Source of the DNA: Bacteroidota bacterium
Lineage (GTDB): Bacteria > Bacteroidota > Bacteroidia > Cytophagales > Cyclobacteriaceae
Direction: 5' to 3'
Length of the DNA stretch: 45,259 bases
NCBI GenBank assembly: GCA_023412765.1
Contig: JAEZBX010000115.1
Location: 1-45,259 of the forward strand
A program made the position numbers and the translations under genes. The notes beneath the pieces are model-generated. The model worked only from the letters and a program-made list of their open reading frames with translations. It searched no databases and had not been told where the DNA came from. Positions 7,910 through 15,954 of this stretch are shown in pieces. The stretch's first letter is position 1. Every line of letters begins with the position of its first letter.

Positions 7910-10900
7910 TTATCGAAGCAGCGTTATGCTTCCCGATCTGGGCACACTTTCTTCACCTTCGCAACGTATGATGTAGTAATAAACTCCATCGGGTAATCGC
8001 TTTCCATTAAATGATCCGTCCCAATCATTCATGTATGGCTTAGCGTCAAAAACCTTCACCCCTTTATCGTCGTAGATGGTGACCGCGCACTGGGGATATT
8101 CATCAATTTTTTCAACTAGCCAGTACGGACTAACAGCATCTCCATTGGGAGAAAAGAAGTTTCCGGGTTTGAGTTTCTTCACAATTGCTTCACCCCTTAC
8201 TTTGATATCAATAGAGGCCGTACCCATACAGTTGTTAATATCTTTGCCAGTTACCGTATACGTTATTGATGTGAGTGGTATTCCTACCGGATTGCTGAGC
8301 GATGCATCCGATAGCGTTTCGGTGGGTGTCCAACTGTAATTTGCCAATCCTGTTGCTTCTAATTGTGTGCTTTGGCCTTCGTCTATAATTTCAGGCGTAG
8401 CGGTTATAGCAACTTCTGGTGCCGGTAGCGCGGTGATAGACTGTGTTGCTTTCAACTCACAGCCGTTTGATGCTGTTACTGTTACGCTATAATCACCTGC
8501 TTCGTCTATCTCGATGGTTGGCGTAGTTGCTCCGTTACTCCATTGATATGATGAGAAGGTTCCACTCACCAATAACACTAATTTTTCGTTCGGACATATT
8601 TCAAACTTGTTGAGGTCCGTGCCAATAACTGCTGCCGGTGCATCAGTAATCGTCAACCCCGATTTGGTAATTGTAACCGGGCAAGAATTTCCGTTGTAGC
8701 TAATGGTAAGCTTGACTGACTTCGACCCGATTGTAGTATAAGTGTGCCGTGGATTCTTTTCTGATGAGACGCCTCCATCACCAAACTCCCACAAGTACGT
8801 GGGTGATGCCTGAGCATCGTATGTGGATTGGTCTGTAAAAGTTATTTCCTGTCCTTTACAAGCTGTGGCCGGCATCGTAAACGCCGGTGTAGGCAGCGTA
8901 ACAACTACAATTTTTGATTTAGCCGATGTAGTAGCCGGGCAGGTAGGCGTTGATGACGTTGCTGTGAAGTAATATTCACCAGATGCGCCTATGGTATGCG
9001 TTGGATTCACTGCTCCCGCGATGAGTCCTGTTGTTGTTTCATACCATTGATATGTGAATGCTGGTGCATTAGGTACGATATTCAGTTGCTTCAGGTCGCC
9101 AGAGCAAATTACGTTGGATCCTGTAAACCCTACCTTGAAATCAGGTATGTCGATGGCTTCAACCAAAACGGATTCGCGGCGGGCAACGCAACCACTGGCC
9201 GCTTTCACATCTACATAGTATCTCCCTGCATTAGCTAGACGAAAATTTGTCAGAGGTGCAGGTGTGAGGCCAGAACCGGTGTAATTTTCAGGGCCTGACC
9301 ATTCATAGGTAAATCCGGCGCCAAGATCGTTCGAAATACTTAAGTTTAATGTTTGTCCGAGACAAATTGGTCCATTGCTAACAGGCAATGGATCTGCAGC
9401 TGTTCCGGGTGAAATTGTCACTTTTACTGCATTGGAGACCTCACTGCAAGTGTTGCTTTCTGAAATCGCCCTGACAACATATTCGCCCGAGACGGTCGGT
9501 GTGAATTTCTCTGTACCAACTGTAGTAGTTCCAGTTGAAGTGTCGGTCCATTCATATGTTACACCGCCTCCTTTTGTAGCCACTAATTCTACGGGAAAAC
9601 TAGAGCAGATATTAAGCGGACCCGCGGGTGTCACAACGGGGATCATACATGCCTTATTTCGGAAGACGGAAACCTTGGATGCCGGAACGCTTAGATTGTT
9701 ATCGTCAATACTTGTAAAAACGATATCTGGTTTTCCATCGGTATCGACGTCACACACTGTTATATGCCTGTTGATATACGTGGTAGGTTGTGAAAATTTG
9801 TCAAACGACAAATTGCCAGAAGTACTCTTGTTGTTTAGTACAGTCAGTAGCTTTCTTGTCAACGATGCAGTTACTATGTCAATTTTTCCATCACCGTCGA
9901 CGTCACCAAAATCGATTCCCCAGGGTGTTAAATCCGTTTCGAAAGTTTTCAAGCTCGCAAAAGCCAATGATGTTGTGCTTTGATTCAGAAATATTCCCAC
10001 GCTGGATGAGATGAGTTGTGTGAATGCGATGTCGGGTTTCCCATCGCCGTCAAGATCGCCGATCCTGATATTTTTAATTGGTGTTCCGACCGTCAGAGTT
10101 TTTATGTCACCGGCGATGAAAGCGCCTGGAGAGCTACTATTCTCTATTACGTACAAATTTGAATTGGTCTGGAATTGACTGGTCACAATTTCAGGTCGAC
10201 CATCACCATTCAAATCCTGAACAGCAAGACCCTCCGTGCTTACGGCCCCTGGTATCAAGATATCGATCGGCGGCGCGGGAGAAAACGTTATGGCCGCCAA
10301 TGTGCTTTGATTAATAAGCACCGTGACTGTATTACTGCCCTGCGCTGTTAAGATCACGTCGGGTTTTCCATCCAGGTTTACATCTGCGATCTCAATTCTT
10401 TTGGGACGCTTTCCTGCGAGAGTAACTGGAACAGGAGGTGAGAACGAGAAGTTGCCAATCCCTGTACTGGAATTCTTCAGGATAAATACTTTGTCGGTAA
10501 CGCCGCTTTCCGTTGCCACCAGATCCGGTTTACCATCTCCATTGAGATCACCACATCGGATGTGCAGGGACAAGGATGCTATGTTCACAGCTGTTTTGCT
10601 GGGAAACGATATAGCGCCAACAGATGAACTGTTAGGGTATATGTTAATGAACTTGAAATTATCATTGGCCGTCGCGACGTCAACTTTTTTGTCGCCATCG
10701 AAATCGCACATGCATAGATCATATAATCCTTCGTTGACAGGCGCACCTGCGGGAAAGTTAAACTGGCCCTGGAGGTTAGAAAGTTCAAAACCAGGTGAAC
10801 CATTAAAATTCAGTAAAAATTGGCGCGACGTGTAACCTGAAAGACCAGTAGTGAGATTTGTCACCGAGACATCGTTGTAGGTCGTTCCGAACGGAACTTT

Positions 10901-11143
10901 AACTTCCAATATTTGATCAGTGATGCTTATGATCTCGGCCCTGGAAGCGCCAAACGTGACCGCAATTTTTGTTGCATCTGTACCGAAGAACGAACCCTTG
11001 ATAGTGACTCTTTCGTCCATGTGCCCTTGTGTCTTGTCGATGGATTTTATTTCCGGTTTCTGGGCAACCGAATTGGAGAAATTAATTATCAAGAAAGTAA
11101 AAACACACAGCGCATGCTTGATATTTCTATGTATGTGATTCAT
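7910..11143 (-). CDS. Secreted IPT/FG-GAP/PKD protein with CHU_C gliding motility-associated C-terminal domain
   Basis: A large T9SS cargo protein (1077 aa from the chosen ATG). The open frame extends to a GTG at 11194 that overlaps the upstream stop, but the ATG at 11143 gives a clean signal peptide (MNHIHRNIKHALCVFTFLII, cleavage near SVAQ). Domains: IPT/TIG about 30-110; FG-GAP/VCBS repeats about 125-510 with loops such as DFDGDKK, DLNGDGK, DVNLDGK and DVDGDGK; several Ig-like domains with paired cysteines about 520-750; a PKD domain about 757-840 (YLWEFGDGG); another Ig-like pair; and a CHU_C domain in the last 90 residues (NFFSPNGD ... DGVYYYIIRC). It follows the SPOR-tailed PorP gene almost without a gap, mirroring the adhesin/PorP pair downstream. 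Probably a surface adhesin; ligand unknown. Confidence 0.9.
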   Translation of the reverse strand: MNHIHRNIKHALCVFTFLIINFSNSVAQKPEIKSIDKTQGHMDERVTIKGSFFGTDATKIAVTFGASRAEIISITDQILEVKVPFGTTYNDVSVTNLTTGLSGYTSRQFLLNFNGSPGFELSNLQGQFNFPAGAPVNEGLYDLCMCDFDGDKKVDVATANDNFKFINIYPNSSSVGAISFPSKTAVNIASLSLHIRCGDLNGDGKPDLVATESGVTDKVFILKNSSTGIGNFSFSPPVPVTLAGKRPKRIEIADVNLDGKPDVILTAQGSNTVTVLINQSTLAAITFSPAPPIDILIPGAVSTEGLAVQDLNGDGRPEIVTSQFQTNSNLYVIENSSSPGAFIAGDIKTLTVGTPIKNIRIGDLDGDGKPDIAFTQLISSSVGIFLNQSTTSLAFASLKTFETDLTPWGIDFGDVDGDGKIDIVTASLTRKLLTVLNNKSTSGNLSFDKFSQPTTYINRHITVCDVDTDGKPDIVFTSIDDNNLSVPASKVSVFRNKACMIPVVTPAGPLNICSSFPVELVATKGGGVTYEWTDTSTGTTTVGTEKFTPTVSGEYVVRAISESNTCSEVSNAVKVTISPGTAADPLPVSNGPICLGQTLNLSISNDLGAGFTYEWSGPENYTGSGLTPAPLTNFRLANAGRYYVDVKAASGCVARRESVLVEAIDIPDFKVGFTGSNVICSGDLKQLNIVPNAPAFTYQWYETTTGLIAGAVNPTHTIGASGEYYFTATSSTPTCPATTSAKSKIVVVTLPTPAFTMPATACKGQEITFTDQSTYDAQASPTYLWEFGDGGVSSEKNPRHTYTTIGSKSVKLTISYNGNSCPVTITKSGLTITDAPAAVIGTDLNKFEICPNEKLVLLVSGTFSSYQWSNGATTPTIEIDEAGDYSVTVTASNGCELKATQSITALPAPEVAITATPEIIDEGQSTQLEATGLANYSWTPTETLSDASLSNPVGIPLTSITYTVTGKDINNCMGTASIDIKVRGEAIVKKLKPGNFFSPNGDAVSPYWLVEKIDEYPQCAVTIYDDKGVKVFDAKPYMNDWDGSFNGKRLPDGVYYYIIRCEGEESVPRSGSITLLR

Positions 11144-11190
11144 GATACTTTGATCCATTTGTGCGCTGTCTATGTAACCTGTTTTTAAGG

Positions 11191-12516
11191 TCACTTGTCG
11201 GTCGTAACTACCAACAAGCGCGCCTCTTTTAACTTGGTATAAGCCTTAAGATTCCTGATTTCCTCGTGAGCTTCTGAGGCCTTCAGAGTCTCCAACACGT
11301 GCACATAGTATTTCTTGTCCTGCGGGTTGTAGAATATCTCAGCGTTAAACTTGTCGCTGATAAGCTTTTTCTTAAAGATATCCGCTTGTGTGAAATCGTT
11401 GAATAGCTTAATCACTACGAAGTATTTCTTTTTAGCAGTTCCTTGTTCAGTTGTTAGCTGATTAGGATCGTTTGACGTATCCTGGAAGCGGGCGGTATGT
11501 TTTTCCGTAGGTGCTTTCGTGAGCGTTGAACGCAACACTGGTGCGGCGCGCTTGAACTTTTTCAGACTACCGAGTTTGAGCCCAAGGATGACTTCATGCG
11601 AGCCCTGTGAAAAACCGTCGGCGGGTTGGTTATTAGGCTCATAGGAATAGCCGATTATTATCCGTTGCGTTTTGATACCGAGGTTGCCCGTGAACCCATA
11701 GGGCAACCGATAGGACCCACCCAGCCAAAAGTTTTGTGTGACGTTCAGCTTCCCTAGAAATTCAAACTGACTGTTCCCAAATTTTGAATACTTGTAGTTA
11801 AAATAAAACTCCAGTGGAGCTATTGCTTCTTCCGTCCTGACTTTCCTGTTCATACCACCTTTGCGGCGGCTTACTATCTTGCTCTCTACTTTTCGTCTGT
11901 AATATATTGTCACAAATACATTATCCGCGGGCGAAACTGTGGTGTTTGAAAAGCTTGCTTCGCTGTTAAACACGTTTGGAAACAGTTGCGGCAATGAAAT
12001 TCCAACGTTTAATCCGCCACCTGAGCGGTAAAGTGCGCCAAAACCTGCAGCCGGCTGTATGTTGTTTGCCATATAAGTTGCGATAGCCGGATCGTTAGGG
12101 TCGCTAATCTTGTTTAAATCGATGCTATTGGTGATTGCGCCGCCCGACAGACCTAAAAACAGCCAGTTTTTTTGCCCCATAGGGATACCGTATGCGTAGG
12201 ATAGCGTGAAGTCGGTTGTATTGAGCAGTCCGCGTTTGTATGAAGAAAATTTGCCACCTAATCCGGCGCGCGACTCGTTTAACAATGTATTGAAAGTTAG
12301 TGCCGAAACCGTTGGCGCGCCTTCGATATTCATCCATTGTTGTCGGTGTAATGCAAAAACCTGGGTATATTCGGTAAGCGCCTCAGCTGGATTGTATAGG
12401 AATGGATTTACATAGAAACTGTTGTAGACAGGAAAATTCTGGGCATGCAGAGTACTGTATGCAAATGAGCACAGCAAAAAAAGGGTGGCTATTATGAAGT
12501 TAAAAAAATTGCGCAT
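11191..12516 (-). CDS. PorP/SprF family protein with C-terminal SPOR-like extension
   Basis: A 441-aa protein, about 100 residues longer than a usual PorP/SprF. After the signal peptide (MRNFFNFIIATLFLLCSFAY..., ending near LHAQ) come the family features NFPVYNSFYVNPFLYNPAEA and HRQQWMNIEGAP and a barrel to about residue 330. A charged linker follows, then about 70 residues starting KKYFVVIKLFNDFTQADIF with the beta-alpha-beta pattern of a SPOR-like domain (KYYVHVLETLKASEAHEEI). SPOR domains normally bind glycan strands stripped of stem peptides, so this barrel may also touch the cell wall; that is inference. It is first in the cluster and its stop overlaps the earliest possible start of the next adhesin. 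Confidence 0.82.
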   Translation of the reverse strand: MRNFFNFIIATLFLLCSFAYSTLHAQNFPVYNSFYVNPFLYNPAEALTEYTQVFALHRQQWMNIEGAPTVSALTFNTLLNESRAGLGGKFSSYKRGLLNTTDFTLSYAYGIPMGQKNWLFLGLSGGAITNSIDLNKISDPNDPAIATYMANNIQPAAGFGALYRSGGGLNVGISLPQLFPNVFNSEASFSNTTVSPADNVFVTIYYRRKVESKIVSRRKGGMNRKVRTEEAIAPLEFYFNYKYSKFGNSQFEFLGKLNVTQNFWLGGSYRLPYGFTGNLGIKTQRIIIGYSYEPNNQPADGFSQGSHEVILGLKLGSLKKFKRAAPVLRSTLTKAPTEKHTARFQDTSNDPNQLTTEQGTAKKKYFVVIKLFNDFTQADIFKKKLISDKFNAEIFYNPQDKKYYVHVLETLKASEAHEEIRNLKAYTKLKEARLLVVTTDK

Positions 12517-12713
12517 TCACAACTATTAATAGGGCCAACAGCCAAAAAGTCACTGGGCGAAACAGCATTACGACAGCTTATCGTAAAAAATTAATCTAAG
12601 TCGGCGGTGAACCGTTGTCCCTGTCAAAAAGTTACTTCACAGTCAGTCCCGAATATACGTCGTTTTTTCTTTCAGCAGGCCGGGGTGATTACCTACCTTA
12701 AGTGAATCGGATT

Positions 12714-12753
12714 AAGAGTGATGTAACTTTTTTAACACTCTTCAACTTTTTTT
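12714..12753 (+). promoter_or_regulatory. Inverted repeat plus T-run directly before a GTG start
   Basis: AAGAGTG (12714-12720) and CACTCTT (12736-12742) form 7-bp arms with a 15-nt loop, followed by a run of seven T ending at the base before the GTG at 12754. It resembles a weak intrinsic terminator or attenuator in the leader. It could also be chance in AT-rich DNA. Confidence 0.35.
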
Positions 12754-13545
12754 GTGAAAGCATACTTTACATACTCGATTTTTTGCTTTTTTCTGTCTTT
12801 GCCCGCCTATTCTCAATTGCTGGTAGGACCTGAAGTTGGAGTCAATTATTCGTGGACTTCACTAAGGGATGATGATTTGAAAGAGCGATTTAAAATGGAA
12901 CCTGTTGCCGGATTTCACGCCGGTGGGAGAGTTGCATTTAAAGTACGGAATCGTTTTTTTCTTCATGCATCACTATTATACGCAACTAAAGGACGTACAC
13001 TTCGTGGAAGAATGGATTCTGAGTTGAGAAGCAAATCGGCGTATAGCTATATCGATATGCCTATAAACTACACGGTTGATTTTAAAGGAAGTTTTAAAGG
13101 AAAGGAATTTAAGTATTTCCTGGGTATCGGTCCTAATGTGAGTTACTGGCTTGGAGGAAGGGGCAAGTTCTATAGTTCGGAGCTAGCAGAAAACAACGAA
13201 AACCAACTGTCTTACAAATTAAGGTTTGGCGCCGACGATAACGACGAGGAAATGTCAGGTAGCTTGTCCGTTGCAAGTGCAAATCGTGTACAGTTAGGTC
13301 TAAACTTAATAGGTGGAATAGTATTCGAACCCGCATACCGACAACGGTTTATATTTACAGTGCGATATGAGCTTGGTCACAGTTATCTGGCTAAATCCGA
13401 TGGTGAGTTTGCAGGTCTGTATTATGAGGAGCCATATAAGTCGCGAAACAAGGGATTCAGAGTTTCCCTGGCATACCTGATTGACCTGAAGACAGAGGAA
13501 CACAAGAAGGGGAAGAGTACTATAGATCCGCGCAAGCCGAAATAG
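12754..13545 (+). CDS. Outer-membrane beta-barrel protein (PorT-like family)
   Basis: A 263-aa protein read from a GTG start (12754), supported by the signal peptide that follows at once (MKAYFTYSIFCFFLSLPAYS, then QLLVGPEVGVNYSW). The rest alternates amphipathic strands and charged loops, as in the PorT-like OMP_b-brl_2 family (GFHAGGRVAFKVRNRFFLHASLLY, YIDMPINY, YFLGIGPNVSYWLGGRG, FTVRYELGHSY). Such barrels are common in Bacteroidota and most have no known role. It diverges from the T9SS cluster across a 237-bp gap and converges on the Ppx gene with one base between the stops. A link to secretion is only suggested by position. The C-terminus is a basic tail beyond the last strand. Confidence 0.72.
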   Translation: MKAYFTYSIFCFFLSLPAYSQLLVGPEVGVNYSWTSLRDDDLKERFKMEPVAGFHAGGRVAFKVRNRFFLHASLLYATKGRTLRGRMDSELRSKSAYSYIDMPINYTVDFKGSFKGKEFKYFLGIGPNVSYWLGGRGKFYSSELAENNENQLSYKLRFGADDNDEEMSGSLSVASANRVQLGLNLIGGIVFEPAYRQRFIFTVRYELGHSYLAKSDGEFAGLYYEEPYKSRNKGFRVSLAYLIDLKTEEHKKGKSTIDPRKPK

Positions 13546-13546
13546 C

Positions 13547-14440
13547 CTAGAATTCAATTTTTTTCTGCAGGATATTTTTTTCGTAGAGGTGAAAAATAAT
13601 ACCGTCTTTAAGGCCAACATCCGGTACAAGAATACTTGTGGCGCGAGCCCACTCCATAACTTTCAGGTAAATATTGCTAGCTGGAATAATCACATCTGCA
13701 CGATCGGGATTCATTTGCAATTTATAGATACGATCTTCAATTGAATATTGATCGATCATATCACGGATCTCCTTCACCTTTTTGATTGAAATAGTTTTTC
13801 CGGGGCGTGACAACGCGAGCTCGAATATCTTACTGATATTACCTCCGGTACCAACGGCAATTATTTTTCCATAGCTTTTTTTAATATGCTCTCGAACCCA
13901 ATGTTCCATGTGCTGCCACATGACGGGCGAATCTGTGTGTTCGAGTACCCGTACCGAACCTATCTTAAAGGATCGTGTCTTGATCTTTTTTCCTTTGACG
14001 TATAGGTTCAACTCCGTGCTACCGCCGCCGACATCTATATGAAGGTAGCTGTTGTCAGACAGAAATGAACTTATCGCTCGATTGATAAATTCCGCTTCCT
14101 GGTTACCATCAATGATGTTGATATCAACACCTATTTCCTCCTTGACCTGGGCTGCCAGTTCGGTACCGTTTTCCGATTCACGCATGGCCGAAGTAGCACA
14201 AAACATATAATCGTCCACCTCATAAAGTTCGATGAGCAATCGAAATGCTTTCATTAACTTCTTAAATTTCGAAATGCTCTTCTCCGTTATCCGGCCGGAA
14301 CTAAATACATCGTGGCCAAGCCTAAGCGGAAATCGAACGTACTCAAGTTTTTTGAAGAGTACTTTCGGAGAGTGATCCAGGACAGTTGAGACCTGAAAGC
14401 GGATAGCATTGGAGCCGATGTCGATGGCAGCGAGTTTCAA
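13547..14440 (-). CDS. Ppx/GppA family phosphatase (exopolyphosphatase-like)
   Basis: A 297-aa protein of the ASKHA-fold Ppx/GppA family, which hydrolyses polyphosphate and/or the pentaphosphate alarmone pppGpp. Visible signatures: the phosphate-1 loop IDIGSNAIRFQV near the N-terminus, CATSAMRES (about residues 81-89), the EAEFINRAIS region, and the phosphate-2 loop HIDVGGGSTELNLY (about 134-147), with a glycine-rich VGTGGNISKI later. At about 300 aa it matches the short single-module Ppx proteins and lacks the C-terminal domains of E. coli Ppx. Substrate preference between polyphosphate and pppGpp cannot be read from sequence. It diverges from the riboswitch-led metH region. Confidence 0.88.
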   Translation of the reverse strand: MKLAAIDIGSNAIRFQVSTVLDHSPKVLFKKLEYVRFPLRLGHDVFSSGRITEKSISKFKKLMKAFRLLIELYEVDDYMFCATSAMRESENGTELAAQVKEEIGVDINIIDGNQEAEFINRAISSFLSDNSYLHIDVGGGSTELNLYVKGKKIKTRSFKIGSVRVLEHTDSPVMWQHMEHWVREHIKKSYGKIIAVGTGGNISKIFELALSRPGKTISIKKVKEIRDMIDQYSIEDRIYKLQMNPDRADVIIPASNIYLKVMEWARATSILVPDVGLKDGIIFHLYEKNILQKKIEF

Positions 14441-14689
14441 TACGTTCTAAGGTTATGCTACACCAGTAGATGCAAAAGTATCAAACTTTGACAAAAACCC
14501 GGCGGCCGGAATAGCTCTGGTTGTGAAACTCAGTTTGCTTTACACACACACGTTTGCATCGGCGACCGACCGTCGGCACACGGATAATAATTGTGGTACA
14601 ACCGAAAGGGTATTGGCAGTTGGTTACGAAAATAATCGCCTAGGCTCTTAACATTTTTAAATCTGGTTTCTTATCATTTACTTTGCATC
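14441..14689. other. Upstream region of the met cluster
   Basis: This 249-bp stretch between the ppx start and the SAM riboswitch encodes no protein I can support. It includes a candidate -7-like box TTACTTTG at 14678-14685 (one mismatch to TAnnTTTG) that would put the transcription start next to the first base of the aptamer. Confidence 0.45.
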
Positions 14690-14799
14690 ACTTATCCAGA
14701 AAGACCGAGGGTCGGGCCCTATGACGTCTTAGCATCCTATCCCTGCACGCGAGGGGTGTTGTGCTAAATCCCATCCGCAGATAAGCGGAAAAGATAAGT
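14690..14799 (+). ncRNA. SAM-I (S-box) riboswitch aptamer upstream of metH
   Basis: All conserved parts of the SAM-I aptamer can be aligned by eye. P1 is ACTTATC (14690-14696) with GATAAGT (14793-14799). P2 is closed by AAGAC/GTCTT around GAGGGTCGGGCCCTATGACG. The core has AGCATCC and GTGCTAAATCC. P3 is built on CCCT/AGGGG, and P4 is CCGC-AGATAA-GCGG followed by AAAAGATAAG. SAM binding stabilises P1 and in this class represses methionine synthesis and transport genes, which fits the split methionine synthase immediately downstream. The downstream 48 nt look like a translational switch (separate entry). Confidence 0.95.
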
Positions 14800-14812
14800 A
14801 ACCCTACACACC

Positions 14813-14847
14813 GGGCTCTCTGGATAAAACAGTATAAACGAGAGCCT
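14813..14847 (+). promoter_or_regulatory. Expression platform: start-codon hairpin with competing anti-P1 pairing
   Basis: GGCTCTC (14814-14820) is perfectly complementary to GAGAGCC (14840-14846), ending one base before the metH ATG at 14848; there is no U-run, so it is not a terminator. TCTGGATAA (14819-14827) is also perfectly complementary to TTATCCAGA (14692-14700), the 5' strand of P1 and its neighbour. The long-range pairing excludes both P1 and, at 14819-14820, the start-proximal hairpin. The simplest reading: with SAM, P1 and the start hairpin form (off); without SAM, the 9-bp alternative helix forms and frees the start. Confidence 0.65.
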
Positions 14848-15861
14848 ATGAAAATCAAGGACATTTTAAGAGAAAGAATTCTGGTGATCGACGGTGCCAT
14901 GGGTACTATGATCCAGCGTTACAAACTTACCGAAGAAGACTTTCGAGGAGATCGATTCAAAAATCATAGTCATCCTCTGAGGGGAAACAACGACATCCTT
15001 TCAATCACCCGACCCGATATTATTAAGGAGATCCATAAACAATACTTCGAGGCAGGTGCCGATATCGTTGAGACAAACACCTTCAGCGCAACTACAATTG
15101 CGCAGGCTGACTACCATCTCGAGGAAGCCGTTTATGATATCAATTTTTACTCCGCAAAGATTGCCCGAGAGGTGGCGGATGAATTTTCCAAACGAGAGCC
15201 CAACAAACCGAGGTTTGTCGCGGGTGCGATGGGACCAACCAACAAGACAGCATCTCTTTCCCCCGACGTCAACAGTCCGGGATATCGTGCAATAACCTTT
15301 GATCAGCTTAAGACAGCATTCAAACAACAAGCCCAGGCGTTGTTGGATGGAGGCGTAGACATTTTGCTTCTCGAGACAATCATAGATACTTTGAATGTAA
15401 AGGCTGCACTGTTTGCAATTCAGGAACTTTTTGAGGAAACAAATAAATCTGTACCGATCATGGTATCGGGTACGATCACGGATGCCAGCGGTCGGACGCT
15501 TTCAGGTCAAACCACCGAAGCATTTTTGGTTTCTGTGTCACACGTGCCGCTGCTGAGCATTGGATTAAACTGCGCGCTTGGCGCGTCCTTACTAAGACCA
15601 TACCTTCAAGTGCTTAGCGACAACGCTCCGTTCTTTGTTAGTGCATATCCCAACGCTGGGTTGCCAAATGAATTTGGTCAGTACGATGAATCTCCCGAAC
15701 AGATGGGCGCCCAAATAGAAGTATTTCTCAAAGACGGCTTGGTAAATCTGGTTGGTGGATGCTGTGGAACTACGCCTGAGCATATCAAAGTGATAGCAGA
15801 CCTTGCTGCCAAATATCAACCGAGGAAAGTAAATATTGAATTGCCTGTCGGCGCGGGGTAA
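14848..15861 (+). CDS. metH: Methionine synthase, homocysteine-binding (N-terminal) subunit
   Basis: A 337-aa homocysteine S-methyltransferase domain, equivalent to the first module of cobalamin-dependent MetH. It opens with the family signature ILVIDGAMGTMIQRY and carries the three zinc-ligand cysteines that activate homocysteine: C242 (GLNCALGA) and C305/C306 (VGGCCGTTPEH). The gene stops after this TIM barrel; the remaining modules are encoded by the next gene 93 bp downstream. The two products must act together to make methionine from homocysteine and methyltetrahydrofolate. Nothing suggests a recent frameshift, since both halves have clean ends at a domain boundary. Expression is controlled by the SAM-I riboswitch immediately upstream. 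The start is the ATG abutting the riboswitch hairpin. Confidence 0.93.
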   Translation: MKIKDILRERILVIDGAMGTMIQRYKLTEEDFRGDRFKNHSHPLRGNNDILSITRPDIIKEIHKQYFEAGADIVETNTFSATTIAQADYHLEEAVYDINFYSAKIAREVADEFSKREPNKPRFVAGAMGPTNKTASLSPDVNSPGYRAITFDQLKTAFKQQAQALLDGGVDILLLETIIDTLNVKAALFAIQELFEETNKSVPIMVSGTITDASGRTLSGQTTEAFLVSVSHVPLLSIGLNCALGASLLRPYLQVLSDNAPFFVSAYPNAGLPNEFGQYDESPEQMGAQIEVFLKDGLVNLVGGCCGTTPEHIKVIADLAAKYQPRKVNIELPVGAG

Positions 15862-15954
15862 TTCTTCCAACTATTTTGTCGAATCAATCTCAACTCATTA
15901 AGTGAAATAATTGTACGTCACTGCGCGATACGATAATGATGCTGCAACAGAATT

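Noticed and set aside
9375..9983. 202-codon plus-strand ORF
   Set aside because: It is antisense to the 1077-aa CHU_C protein, whose domains are continuous through the region; its sequence has no recognisable motif.
10323..10835. 170-codon plus-strand ORF
   Set aside because: It is antisense to the FG-GAP part of the same adhesin and reflects biased codons of the real gene.
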